64,000 nt of DNA from Candidatus Peregrinibacteria bacterium (GTDB taxonomy: Bacteria > Patescibacteriota > Gracilibacteria > UBA1369 > UBA12463), in contig JAPLYO010000024.1 in the NCBI GenBank assembly GCA_026395555.1, forward strand, positions 1 through 64,000. Reading direction: 5' to 3'. Of this stretch, positions 1 through 7,723 are shown one piece after another. Numbering within the stretch: position 1 is the first letter of the stretch; the number at the start of each line of letters is the position of its first letter. Under the pieces are notes generated by a model. It did no database searches, had not been told where the DNA came from, and saw only the letters and a list, made by a program, of their open reading frames with translations. Both the position numbers and the translations under genes were made by a program.

Positions 1-1
1 T

Positions 2-373
2 ACACAGGAAAAATTATTCACTTCCAGTCTGTCACAGTTTTTGCCACAGGATAGCTCGAAGCAACTTGATGAGTATATTAAAATTGCTAAAGAGGAGTCC
101 GAGGCCAAGGCTCAGCTCGGTGCCATGGCAAAGATTGATAAATATTATCAAGTGGGAGTGGTGAAGCTGTTGGCACGTGCGCGTGATATCAAGGCGAACC
201 AAGATGCTCTCCTCAAGGGTGTACATGTCTTTGATATCAAGAACTCCGATATCAAGATTATTGAGTATGAAGGCCAGCCTCCTACAGATCCCGCTATTAA
301 TGCCATAGACCGTTCGAAAGCTACCTCCTCGAGCAACTCGCCGCTTGCACCTTTGAATATGTTCCCCCAGTAA
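2..373 (+). CDS. Unknown protein, C-terminal part (cut by window edge)
   Basis: The frame is open from the first bases of the window to a TAA at 371-373, so this is the last 123 codons of a gene that starts further left. I do not recognise the family. Visible are a Lys/Glu/Ala-rich helical stretch in the first third, a central segment with GVHVFDIKN, and a Ser/Pro-rich tail ending in NMFPQ. There is no membrane segment. The bases after the stop hold a small inverted repeat (AAGCT at 376-380, AGCTT at 385-389) and a T6 run at 400-405. This could be a weak terminator before the alarmone synthetase gene, but the stem is too short to call. Confidence 0.6.
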   Translation, partial: TQEKLFTSSLSQFLPQDSSKQLDEYIKIAKEESEAKAQLGAMAKIDKYYQVGVVKLLARARDIKANQDALLKGVHVFDIKNSDIKIIEYEGQPPTDPAINAIDRSKATSSSNSPLAPLNMFPQ

Positions 374-443
374 CAAAGCTGCTTAGCTTTAGCTCAGGGT
401 TTTTTATCTTGTGATTTTTTTGCTTGGAGCTCATCATGAGGAT

Positions 444-2753
444 ATGAGTTATCTTGAACCGCTACTGGCCAAGATCGAGCAGTCAGGACTGAAAGTTGAC
501 GCAGCGCTTCTTCGTGCCGCAGATCAGTTCGTTTCAACATGCCGTGGAGCGCGCGCCGAGAGGGGGTATCGTATTCTCAATGGGCTTTTGAATATCAGAC
601 CCGATGACGTTACGCTTGTTTCCGGACTTATATTTTCCTCACGAATATCCATTGAGGAGCACGCACTTGAGATTGAAAAACTTTTTGGCCCGGGTGTTTT
701 GAAGATATTGCAGGCATTATCGAAGATTAAACATCTTCGTCCGGATTTTGAGAGAAATGATACGGAGGTCTTGAGACAGGTGATCTTGATGGTGGCGGAG
801 GATCTGCGCGTGATGTTCGTCTGTCTCGCCGATATCTTGGATGATGTCCAGCATATTGAGGATGTTCCCGTAGACAACCGCAAGCGTTTGACGGAGGAGG
901 CTTTGAAAATTTATGCGCCGGTGGCATCCAGACTTGGTATGTACTCCCTCAAGTGGCAGCTTGAAGATCTCGCATTCAAGGCGCTCAATCCGTTTCAATA
1001 CAATCACATTCAGCAGCAACTTGAAAAAGTCGGCGAGGAGCGCAAGGGCGCGCTTGATGAGTTCCAGCGTGAGCTGAAGGAGTTTTTGGCGCAGCACGAT
1101 GTTGCATGCCGCGTGACCGGTCGTACGAAGAGTATCTATAGTATCTATCGTAAGATGCGCAAGAAAAGTACAGATTTGATTCTCGATCTGCATGACATTT
1201 TTGCCGTTCGCGTCATTCTTCCTACAAAATACGCCAAGGACTCCACCGCGACAGAGTCTATGGAGACGCTCTACTCAGTGCTCGGTTTGATTCATAATAA
1301 GTGCACGCCACTTCCCGGTAGATTCAAAGACTATATCGCCGTTCCGAAACCTAACGGATACCAAAGTTTGCATACCTCTATTCTGACGACCTCTACCGGT
1401 CTCAAAAATCAACCGGTCGAGATTCAGATTCGTTCGGAGAAGATGCATCGGGAAGCGGAATATGGTATTGCCGCGCACTGGCTCTATGAAGACACTCGTG
1501 GACGCTCTACGGTTTTTGATAAGGAGGATATCCTTACCTTCGTCGATAGCTCTTCCGACAAAGATGGCGAGGTGCAGAACAAAAAACTTAAGAGGCAGAT
1601 TGAGTGGCTTCGTGGTTTGATCAAGGTCCAAGAGGATGATGTTGCCGAAGGTGAGGAGGTTCGTCTCGACAACGATCTGCACGAATATAAAATTGATATT
1701 TTTCAGGATCGTATATTTGTCTTCACGCCAAATGGTGAGGTGAAGGATCTTCCGGTAGGCTCTACGCCTATTGATTTTGCCTATAGTGTTCACACCGATA
1801 TCGGTCATCGATGTGCGATGGCCAAGGTGAACGGCCATATTGCTCCCGCAAACGCTTCATTGAAAAATGGAGATGTTGTGGAGGTTATTCTCAAGCCTAA
1901 GCCAAATCCAAGACCGGAGTGGTTAAGTTTTGTGAAGACGAATTCTGCCAAGCAAAAGATCAAGGTCTGGTTTAAGAGTCAGAATAGAGAGTTGAGTTTC
2001 CGTGAGGGAAAGGAGCTTCTTAATAAGCAGTTACGAAGACTTAACAAGGCGGGACTTGATGATCAGTTGAGTGTCTTGAAGATCTACGGAGGCAAGACGC
2101 TGACCGTGAATGAGCGACAGAAGATTGTTGAGGACATCGGTAATGGATCGACGCCCGTGAACTCGGTTATCAAAAAAATGTTTAATCAGGATGAGTTGAT
2201 GCAGCCACTTATTCCTGTTCCTCTTAAGGAGATTCCGGTTTCAGCTCCGCTTGATTCTCGAATTCTTTTGGGTGGTGAGGCCGGTTTACCGGTACAGCTC
2301 GCGCAGTGCTGCTCTCCAAAAGAGGGCGAGTCGATCGTTGGCTATGTGTCACGTGAGCACGCTTCTATTCACAAAATAGACTGTGCTCATCTTCAGAGCT
2401 CGAATCCTGCCCGTGTGCTTGAGGCTCGATGGGTTTCATCTCTTCCTACGGGCGCACAGAAATACAGCGTTCGTATCCTTGTGGAGGCGGTTAATCGTAT
2501 CGGTCTTATCCGTGATATTACCGGTGTTGTAGCGGATATGAATGTAAATATTCTCGATTTCAGCGTGAAGCATCACGATGAAAAATATGTCGTTCGATCG
2601 CTTCTGCTCGAAGTTAATGGCTATGAGCAGCTCGATGATATTCTTTCACAGCTTGAAAATATTACCGGTATCCTGAGCGTTATGCGCGAAGAGACTCGAG
2701 AACATCAAGGGATTTCGGCAAAGAAAAAGTCTGCGCATTCCAAAGCGTCTTAA
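444..2753 (+). CDS. relA: RelA/SpoT-family (p)ppGpp synthetase with degenerate hydrolase domain
   Basis: Long RSH protein (769 aa) that makes the stringent-response alarmone (p)ppGpp from GTP/GDP and ATP. Order of domains: an HD-like region (about residues 30-180), the synthetase (about 220-370) with RTKSIYSIYRKM, HDIFAVRVI, the RFKDYIAVPKPNGYQSLHT block and EIQIR, a TGS domain (about 415-480, DRIFVFTPNGEV), a zinc-finger/RIS-like segment (CCSPKEGESIVGY) and a C-terminal ACT domain. The HD region has lost the HD hydrolase signature: the usual HDVVED position reads FSSRIS and LADRLHN reads LADILDD. The protein should therefore synthesise but not degrade the alarmone. An in-frame GTG at 411 would add 11 residues; I prefer ATG 444, which has GAGG just upstream. 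The last 74 bases overlap recO on the other strand. Confidence 0.93.
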   Translation: MSYLEPLLAKIEQSGLKVDAALLRAADQFVSTCRGARAERGYRILNGLLNIRPDDVTLVSGLIFSSRISIEEHALEIEKLFGPGVLKILQALSKIKHLRPDFERNDTEVLRQVILMVAEDLRVMFVCLADILDDVQHIEDVPVDNRKRLTEEALKIYAPVASRLGMYSLKWQLEDLAFKALNPFQYNHIQQQLEKVGEERKGALDEFQRELKEFLAQHDVACRVTGRTKSIYSIYRKMRKKSTDLILDLHDIFAVRVILPTKYAKDSTATESMETLYSVLGLIHNKCTPLPGRFKDYIAVPKPNGYQSLHTSILTTSTGLKNQPVEIQIRSEKMHREAEYGIAAHWLYEDTRGRSTVFDKEDILTFVDSSSDKDGEVQNKKLKRQIEWLRGLIKVQEDDVAEGEEVRLDNDLHEYKIDIFQDRIFVFTPNGEVKDLPVGSTPIDFAYSVHTDIGHRCAMAKVNGHIAPANASLKNGDVVEVILKPKPNPRPEWLSFVKTNSAKQKIKVWFKSQNRELSFREGKELLNKQLRRLNKAGLDDQLSVLKIYGGKTLTVNERQKIVEDIGNGSTPVNSVIKKMFNQDELMQPLIPVPLKEIPVSAPLDSRILLGGEAGLPVQLAQCCSPKEGESIVGYVSREHASIHKIDCAHLQSSNPARVLEARWVSSLPTGAQKYSVRILVEAVNRIGLIRDITGVVADMNVNILDFSVKHHDEKYVVRSLLLEVNGYEQLDDILSQLENITGILSVMREETREHQGISAKKKSAHSKAS

Positions 2754-3453
2754 TCATTCTTTTTACATCTTTTTCCTGCTCTTTATTAAGAGAGATTTTG
2801 AGAGATGCCTCGGTGGTATTTCTCTGGATATAGTTCAGGAGTTTGAGATACTCTTTGTCGAATGTTTCTCTCGCATGTCTTTTGGGGTTTAATTTTTCGC
2901 ACTCATGGCAGGTGATTTGAAGCATGTCCCATCCGGAAATTTTATCGAGATCGATTTTTTTGTGACATCGAGTGCAGTGAGAAAATGACGGCAGTATGCC
3001 GAGAATTTCGAATGTTTTTACCTGAAAAATATTGAAGAGCTGCTCCATTTTTCCCTCATCGTTTATGGATGCTAATTTTTCTAATGTCTCAACGGCTACC
3101 TCATAGAGCGGATCGTTCACGTGCTCCGGTTCGCTGCATCGATCGATAATATCGAGCATGGTTAGACCGAGCATCGCCTTTTGCGTGGAGTGGGTCTCCG
3201 GGGCGAACTCACGAATGGTTTCGCACTGTGTCACCGTCCAGTGGCCACTGCTCGTTCGATACATCAAAACCCGGCATACGTTGAGCGGGGAGAGTCGACT
3301 TACAAAGGGGGAAGTTAAGTTCTTGGCCCCGCGCGCCTTCGCTGAAATCTTCCCCACGCCTTTGATAAACAAAATAACCTGCCGATCTTTTTCTCCAGCA
3401 GAGTAGCGTTTGAGGACGAGCGCCGATTCATTCCAATAGCGTTGTTGATTCAT
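2680..3453 (-). CDS. recO: DNA repair protein RecO
   Basis: RecO (257 aa) loads RecA onto SSB-coated single-stranded DNA together with RecR and anneals complementary strands. The N-terminal part (ALVLKRYSAGEKDRQVILF, then KGVGKISAKARGAK) is the family OB fold. A zinc-binding pair CTRCHKK and CHEC lies near residues 160-190, and the rest is helical. Length is normal. The start codon overlaps the ftsX stop as TAATG, so the two are translated together. The 3' end runs 74 bases into the relA coding region on the opposite strand. Confidence 0.9.
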   Translation of the reverse strand: MNQQRYWNESALVLKRYSAGEKDRQVILFIKGVGKISAKARGAKNLTSPFVSRLSPLNVCRVLMYRTSSGHWTVTQCETIREFAPETHSTQKAMLGLTMLDIIDRCSEPEHVNDPLYEVAVETLEKLASINDEGKMEQLFNIFQVKTFEILGILPSFSHCTRCHKKIDLDKISGWDMLQITCHECEKLNPKRHARETFDKEYLKLLNYIQRNTTEASLKISLNKEQEKDVKRMIKTLWNAQTFSLPKSLDVLESLRA

Positions 3454-4382
3454 TAGGAGAGGACCATATGTTTCTGCAGGTGCTTCTCGACGGCGGCAAA
3501 ACTACTGATGAGTGTTAGTGCAAGTGTAGCTCCAACTTCGGCTAATAGAAGCCAAATAAATGGAAGGACGATCGTATCAGAGAAGAAGTTTATTTCCGGA
3601 AGAAGGGCAAACTTCGTCATGAGATAGAATCCAGAAAAGCTTAGAATAACCGCTATGAGTGTCGACCAGACCGCCTCCAGTAAATACGGAAGACAAATGA
3701 GATTTGGAGTGGCTCCAACGAGACGCATGATGCTGATCTCGACTCTTCGATTGTAGATAGCGAGGTGAATGCCATTATTCATGATGAGGACGCTTCCGAT
3801 GAGGAAGGCGGCGATCACCCAGAAGAGCAGTGTGCGGGAGAAGCGATCGAGCTTGAAGAGATTTTCTGTCACCTTCTGCGTGATCGATGTATCCGCAGAA
3901 TTGCCCTGTGCATCCGGTTCTTCGAGGGTGTTGATAAATATTCTGTTCGCGGACGCCTGGAGGAAGCTCTGAACGGTTTCGTACATAGAGGGGCTCGCTA
4001 CCGTCACCTGAATGCTAGGAGGAAGTGTATTCTCGAGGTTGAATTTTTGGTAGTATTCTGCGGTTTTTGGATGGCTCTTCAGAAAGTTAGCGAGAGCTTG
4101 TTGCTTAGAGATATAGACCGAGTCCTTGACCCCTGATTGTGATCGAATGTCCTCGTTGATCTCTTTTGCCTTATCCTGGCTGATATTATCTTGGAGGTAG
4201 ACGATCATTGTGACCTTCTCGCCCAGCTCGTTCAGCTGCGATTTGACGATCATGTTCACCGAAAGAATTACATTCAAGATGAAGAGAATGATCGCGATGA
4301 GCAGTATGGTTCCGATGGAGCTATATCGGTTTCTCCAGAGATTTTTGAGACTGCTTTGTGTGCTGTAAGCGAGGGTGGTCAT
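3453..4382 (-). CDS. ftsX: Cell-division ABC permease FtsX
   Basis: FtsX (309 aa) is the membrane partner of the ATPase FtsE and couples divisome signals to peptidoglycan hydrolases outside the membrane. Visible are a first transmembrane helix at about residues 20-45 (SIGTILLIAIILFILN), a large extracytoplasmic loop (about 50-190) and three further helices in the C-terminal third, including the FtsX-type segment ISIMRLVGATPNLI. ftsE is not in the window. The gene is the first of a tight ftsX-recO pair. The upstream RibL-like gene ends only 21 bases before this start. Confidence 0.92.
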   Translation of the reverse strand: MTTLAYSTQSSLKNLWRNRYSSIGTILLIAIILFILNVILSVNMIVKSQLNELGEKVTMIVYLQDNISQDKAKEINEDIRSQSGVKDSVYISKQQALANFLKSHPKTAEYYQKFNLENTLPPSIQVTVASPSMYETVQSFLQASANRIFINTLEEPDAQGNSADTSITQKVTENLFKLDRFSRTLLFWVIAAFLIGSVLIMNNGIHLAIYNRRVEISIMRLVGATPNLICLPYLLEAVWSTLIAVILSFSGFYLMTKFALLPEINFFSDTIVLPFIWLLLAEVGATLALTLISSFAAVEKHLQKHMVLS

Positions 4383-4403
4383 GAGTGAGATGGTGAGCGA
4401 GGT

Positions 4404-4952
4404 TTATAGGACCTGCGTAAAGGCGCCAGGCTTCTGTATGAGAAGTGAGTCGTCGTTTTGTGAGTAGATGTCTGAGAGAGATCGAGTCAAAATTTCTTGA
4501 TTCACAAGACCTGCTCGAATGATGGATGATTTATAGATCTGTGGTTTGAAGGCCTTGAGACGATGAATTTCTGCACCCATTTTTTCATCAATAATGAGCT
4601 TCTCTAATCCAAGCGTGAAGGCGAACTGGTCATATCCTAACGCGATAACATCCGGTCGAATTTTTCGAATGATATCGTATTTGTTGCCGGTACTTCCCAT
4701 AATAATCTTATCGACGAGATTAGCGTTTTTGAGATTTTTTACACGTTGTTTCTCGTGATTGTAGGGGAGTGTGCCTTTGATCTTCCTCACCGTCTCGTCG
4801 CGCGCAATGATAGCGATGACCTGATTTCCAAGCTCTCGAGCCTGTCGGATCATATTTTCATGGCCGGCATGAAGGAGATCGAATGTTCCAAAAATGAGAA
4901 CTTTCTTCACAGATGCTGCGGCGGGATTGAGATTTTGATCTACTGAACTCAT
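4404..4952 (-). CDS. ribL: Cytidylyltransferase-fold FAD synthetase, archaeal RibL-like
   Basis: Nucleotidyltransferase of 182 aa with GTFDLLHAGHENMI, the HxGH nucleotide-binding motif, near residues 22-35. It is followed by ARDETVRKIKG and the IALGYDQ segment. This combination matches archaeal RibL, which adenylates FMN to FAD, better than glycerol-3-phosphate cytidylyltransferases, which share the fold. The assignment fits the genome: the riboflavin kinase in this window (16407-18140) is fused to a Mur ligase and lacks the adenylyltransferase half of normal bacterial RibF. The substrate is inferred; a CTP:alcohol-phosphate transferase remains possible. The first 14 residues look like a disordered extension. 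Confidence 0.72.
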   Translation of the reverse strand: MSSVDQNLNPAAASVKKVLIFGTFDLLHAGHENMIRQARELGNQVIAIIARDETVRKIKGTLPYNHEKQRVKNLKNANLVDKIIMGSTGNKYDIIRKIRPDVIALGYDQFAFTLGLEKLIIDEKMGAEIHRLKAFKPQIYKSSIIRAGLVNQEILTRSLSDIYSQNDDSLLIQKPGAFTQVL

Positions 4953-4963
4953 GAATTCGTTGT

Positions 4964-5275
4964 TTATGATTTTACCATCGGGAAGACAAAATGTGCGATC
5001 ATGACGGCTATTCCAATGAGGATAAAAAACGTAGTCGTCAGGACCATCTGTATTCTAGAGTTTTTCCCCTCGGAAGCAAGAGTATCTAGCACGCTTGTGG
5101 CGGCATAGATGAGCCCCATGAGTATCGCGGGAAGCAGGAGGACTTCTTCGAGTTTTTGACTTATTGGGAGGAAGCTACTATTTGCTGCGAGTAGTGTCGC
5201 AAGTAAATACGCCGCTCCTGTCATAAGAAAAAAGAAGAAGGCGATCGTCTGGATGTTTTTCGAGGTATGTTCCAT
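4964..5275 (-). CDS. Small three-helix membrane protein, unknown
   Basis: Product of 103 aa with three hydrophobic segments (about residues 9-35, 45-65 and 80-102), a short charged N-terminus MEHTSKN and no recognised motif. I chose ATG 5275 over an earlier in-frame start at 5311 because a promoter (TTGTCG, 17 bases, TACAAT at 5283-5288) lies directly upstream. That predicts transcription starting at or next to this ATG, and the longer form would begin inside the promoter. The gene is divergent from gatC. Function unknown. Confidence 0.7.
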   Translation of the reverse strand: MEHTSKNIQTIAFFFFLMTGAAYLLATLLAANSSFLPISQKLEEVLLLPAILMGLIYAATSVLDTLASEGKNSRIQMVLTTTFFILIGIAVMIAHFVFPMVKS

Positions 5276-5282
5276 CTGCTTT

Positions 5283-5311
5283 ATTGTATATGTTTTGCGC
5301 TGGCACGACAA
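5283..5311 (-). promoter_or_regulatory. Promoter of the small membrane protein gene
   Basis: Reading leftward, TTGTCG (5311-5306), a 17-base spacer and TACAAT (5288-5283). The expected start point is 5276-5275, at the ATG. It overlaps the oppositely directed gatC promoter almost completely, so the two RNA polymerases should exclude each other. Confidence 0.6.
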
Positions 5312-5323
5312 ACAGTGTAGAAT
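5295..5323 (+). promoter_or_regulatory. gatCA promoter
   Basis: TTGCGC at 5295-5300, 17 bases, TAGAAT at 5318-5323. The predicted start point is near 5330, giving a leader of about 24 bases before gatC. It occupies the same DNA as the divergent promoter at 5283-5311. Confidence 0.55.
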
Positions 5324-5353
5324 TTGCCTGTTGTTTTTCTTTTATAACTCTCT

Positions 5354-5647
5354 ATGCAGCTTTCACAGGAACAGGTAAGGCATATCGCGAAGTTGGCTCG
5401 TCTCGGGCTCTCCGACGATGAGGTGAAAAAATTCTCGACACAACTAACCAATATTTTACAGTATATAGAAGTGCTGAACGAGGTTGATACTTCGAACGTC
5501 GAGATGACGAATCAGGTCACCGGTTTGAAGAATGTCATGCGTGATGATGTTATTAATAATGATTGGACGACTCGTGACGAGCTACTTGGTTGCAGCGAGT
5601 TGCCGGTAGAACGTGATCAGATTCGTGTAAAGCCCGCTATTGAATAA
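5354..5647 (+). CDS. gatC: Asp/Glu-tRNA amidotransferase subunit C
   Basis: Small subunit (97 aa) of the GatCAB amidotransferase that turns misacylated Glu-tRNA(Gln) or Asp-tRNA(Asn) into the correct amidated form. The opening QEQVRHIAKLARLGLSDDE and the later FSTQLTNILQYIEVLNEVD are the family signature. It wraps around GatA and stabilises the complex. The stop is six bases before gatA, a typical gatC-gatA operon. gatB is not in the window. There is no Shine-Dalgarno sequence before the ATG. Confidence 0.95.
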   Translation: MQLSQEQVRHIAKLARLGLSDDEVKKFSTQLTNILQYIEVLNEVDTSNVEMTNQVTGLKNVMRDDVINNDWTTRDELLGCSELPVERDQIRVKPAIE

Positions 5648-5653
5648 TTTTTT

Positions 5654-7096
5654 ATGGATATTCTTTCATTGTCATTATTGGAGCTTCATGACGGTTTCAT
5701 GAAGAAAAAGTTTACCTCACAGGAGGTGACTCGTGCCTATTTGCAGCAAATTGCTGAGAAGAATGAAGCATTGAACGCGTATGTGTTGACGACCCAGGAG
5801 AGCGCCCTCGAGGAGGCGGCAGAGTCCGATAAGCGCTACGCCGAGGGCAAACCTTTGTCCGTCCTGGATGGAATTCCTTGCGGACTGAAGGATATTTTTA
5901 ATACCAAGGGTGTACGAACAACGTGCTGCTCGAAGATGCTGGAGCGATTTGTTCCACCATATGATGCGACGGCCGTAGCGAAGTTGCGTGAGGCCGGTGT
6001 GGTCTTTCTGGGGAAAACAAATATGGATGAGTTTGCCTGTGGAGGCTCGAGTGAGCACTCATGTTATGGTCCGTCGATGAATCCCGTAGATCCTTCGCGC
6101 GTTGCGGGAGGAAGCTCGGGTGGATCGGCCGCGGCAGTAGCCGGCGGCTTGGCAGTATTTGCGATGGGCACGGATACTGGTGGCTCGATTCGTCTCCCGG
6201 CCGCTTTTTGCGGATGCGTCGGCCTGAAACCAACCTATGGAAGAATCTCTCGAAGTGGTGTTACGGCGATGGCCTCTTCTCTTGATACCGTTGGTCACTT
6301 CACGAAGACGGTAGGGGATAGCGCTGCTATTCTCCAGGTTCTTGCCGGTCACGATCCTCGCGATGCGACGACGCCCGATGTTCCGGTTGCAGATTATTTA
6401 AAAGATTTAGAAAAAGGAGTGAAGGGTATGACCATTGGTCTTCCGAAGGAGTACTTTGCCGAGGGTGTGGATCCGGAGATCAAGGCTTCTGTCCTAGCTG
6501 CTGCGAAAGTCTATGAACAGCTTGGCGCAAAAGTCATTGATGTCAGCCTCCCGGCTACGAAGTATGCGGTGGCGATGTACTACATCATTATGCCGGCCGA
6601 GCTCAGCGCAAACCTCGCACGCTTCGATGGTATCCGTTTCGGTAGCCGTCCGAAACAAGAGGGCGAATCGATGGTGGATTACTTCTACAATGCGCGTGGC
6701 GAGGGCTTTGGTGCCGAGATTAAGCGACGTATTATGATTGGTACCTATGTACTATCCGCTGGATATTATGATGCTTTTTATAACAAAGCTTTGAAAGTCC
6801 GAACATTAATTAAAAAAGATTTCGACCGTGTTTTTGGTGATGTAGATGCGCTTATTATGCCTACCACTCCGCTCACCGCATTCAAGCCCGGTGAGAAGAT
6901 GGAAGATCCGTTGGCTATGTATTTGGCTGACGCTCTCGCTATTCCCGCCAATGCCGCCGGTATTCCCGGCATCAGTATCCCATGTGGAAAAACCGCTTCC
7001 GGTCTCCCAGTTGGCCTCCAGATCTTCGTTCCGCAGTTCCAGGAAGCCAAATTATTCCAGGTCGCTAGGGCGTATGAGGATGCGCTGAAGATATAA
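5654..7096 (+). CDS. gatA: Asp/Glu-tRNA amidotransferase subunit A (amidase)
   Basis: Amidase-signature protein of 480 aa that releases ammonia from glutamine for the GatB active site. The catalytic Ser-cisSer-Lys triad is visible: the lysine in GIPCGLKDIFNTKG (about residue 79), the Gly/Ser-rich GGSSGGSAAAVAGG block and the downstream serine in MGTDTGGSIRLPAAF. Length and order match canonical GatA. It is preceded by gatC, and only the T-rich string AATTTTTT precedes its ATG. No terminator is evident before the Pho-box-like array that follows. Confidence 0.96.
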   Translation: MDILSLSLLELHDGFMKKKFTSQEVTRAYLQQIAEKNEALNAYVLTTQESALEEAAESDKRYAEGKPLSVLDGIPCGLKDIFNTKGVRTTCCSKMLERFVPPYDATAVAKLREAGVVFLGKTNMDEFACGGSSEHSCYGPSMNPVDPSRVAGGSSGGSAAAVAGGLAVFAMGTDTGGSIRLPAAFCGCVGLKPTYGRISRSGVTAMASSLDTVGHFTKTVGDSAAILQVLAGHDPRDATTPDVPVADYLKDLEKGVKGMTIGLPKEYFAEGVDPEIKASVLAAAKVYEQLGAKVIDVSLPATKYAVAMYYIIMPAELSANLARFDGIRFGSRPKQEGESMVDYFYNARGEGFGAEIKRRIMIGTYVLSAGYYDAFYNKALKVRTLIKKDFDRVFGDVDALIMPTTPLTAFKPGEKMEDPLAMYLADALAIPANAAGIPGISIPCGKTASGLPVGLQIFVPQFQEAKLFQVARAYEDALKI

Positions 7097-7110
7097 ATTA
7101 GATATTTTAT

Positions 7111-7168
7111 TTGTCATAAAATTGTCATAAACAGTTCATGATCTATTCATGATTTTTGTTTTATATAA
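7111..7168 (+). promoter_or_regulatory. Pho-box-like 11-bp array plus -10 before the MazF-like gene
   Basis: Four copies of a TCAT-centred half site occur exactly 11 bases apart. TTGTCATAAA at 7111 and 7122 are followed by TTCATGAT at 7135 and 7146, so TCAT starts at 7114, 7125, 7136 and 7147. The first pair closely resembles the enterobacterial Pho box, two TGTCAT units with an 11-base period. A TATATAA -10 candidate at 7162-7168 lies about 11 bases beyond the last repeat, the usual place when a PhoB-type activator replaces the -35 element. The regulator itself is not in the window. Confidence 0.55.
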
Positions 7169-7200
7169 GCCATTTTTCGTGGTAGTATTTTCTATATTTT

Positions 7201-7650
7201 ATGGTAAATATTATTTCTATGGAAAAGGATTTTTTCAGATGGCATGAGTTAAAGATGAAGATTCATGATAGTTATAAAGCTCCATTATTCCGTGAGAGGG
7301 AAATTTGGTGGTGTTCATTAGGAGCAAACATAGGCATAGAATCAGATGGGAAGAATCTCTTTTTCGAGAGACCAGTATTGATATTTCGTAAATTCAATAG
7401 TGAAATGTTTTGGGCTTTGCCTCTTACTTCTACGCTTAAGAGTGGATTTTTCTATTTCGAATTTCCATTGCAGGGCAAAAATCGTTCAATTATTTTATCT
7501 CAAATGAGGGTATTAAGTGCCAGGCGGCTCATTAGACGTATTTCGAAGGTAAGTGATCATGTATTTCTTTCTGTAGAAAATGCTTTTTCGCGTCTTATAC
7601 AAAAAACGGACCCCTTTCGGAGTCCTCGAGTGCCTAACGGCAATAAGTGA
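7201..7650 (+). CDS. PemK/MazF-family toxin-like protein
   Basis: Protein of 149 aa. The core from about residue 30 has FREREIWWCSLGANIG, then RPVLIFRKF, WALPLTS and RSIILSQMRVLSARRLIR. This is the order of strands in PemK/MazF endoribonucleases, which cut mRNA or tRNA. A helical N-terminal piece of about 28 residues (WHELKMKIH) precedes it, as in some stand-alone family members. No antitoxin gene adjoins it on either strand, so it may be unpaired or its partner may be very short. ATG 7219 is an alternative start. It is AT-richer than gatA and carries its own Pho-box-like control region. It ends with TGA, showing that UGA is a stop here. Confidence 0.7.
   Translation: MVNIISMEKDFFRWHELKMKIHDSYKAPLFREREIWWCSLGANIGIESDGKNLFFERPVLIFRKFNSEMFWALPLTSTLKSGFFYFEFPLQGKNRSIILSQMRVLSARRLIRRISKVSDHVFLSVENAFSRLIQKTDPFRSPRVPNGNK
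7601..7625 (-). terminator. Terminator-like hairpin facing left, inside the toxin gene end
   Basis: On the minus strand GGACTCC, loop GAAA, GGGGTCC, then C and G followed by T6 (plus-strand A-run 7601-7606, arms 7608-7614 and 7619-7625, one mismatch). It points leftward although no leftward gene lies to its right. It may stop antisense transcription, or be a relic. Confidence 0.4.
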
Positions 7651-7687
7651 GCTTATTATATCAATTGTACCTCCTTGATGCAACCAG

Positions 7688-7715
7688 TTGTACCTATCTC
7701 AAAAGATGGTATAAT
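7688..7715 (+). promoter_or_regulatory. Promoter of the 617-aa unknown gene
   Basis: TTGTAC at 7688-7693, 16 bases, and the extended -10 TGGTATAAT at 7707-7715. The start point should fall near 7722, two bases before the ATG, so the mRNA would be nearly leaderless. TTGTACCT is repeated at 7665-7672 and 7688-7695, 23 bases apart, a possible operator pair. Confidence 0.7.
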
Positions 7716-7723
7716 TCGTCTCC

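Noticed and set aside
374-443. Intrinsic terminator before relA
   Set aside because: The AAGCT/AGCTT stem is only five pairs and the T6 run is ten bases away; too weak to list as a feature.
7651-7723. Antitoxin gene next to the MazF-like toxin
   Set aside because: The 73 bases downstream and the 104 bases upstream contain no open frame of useful length on either strand.
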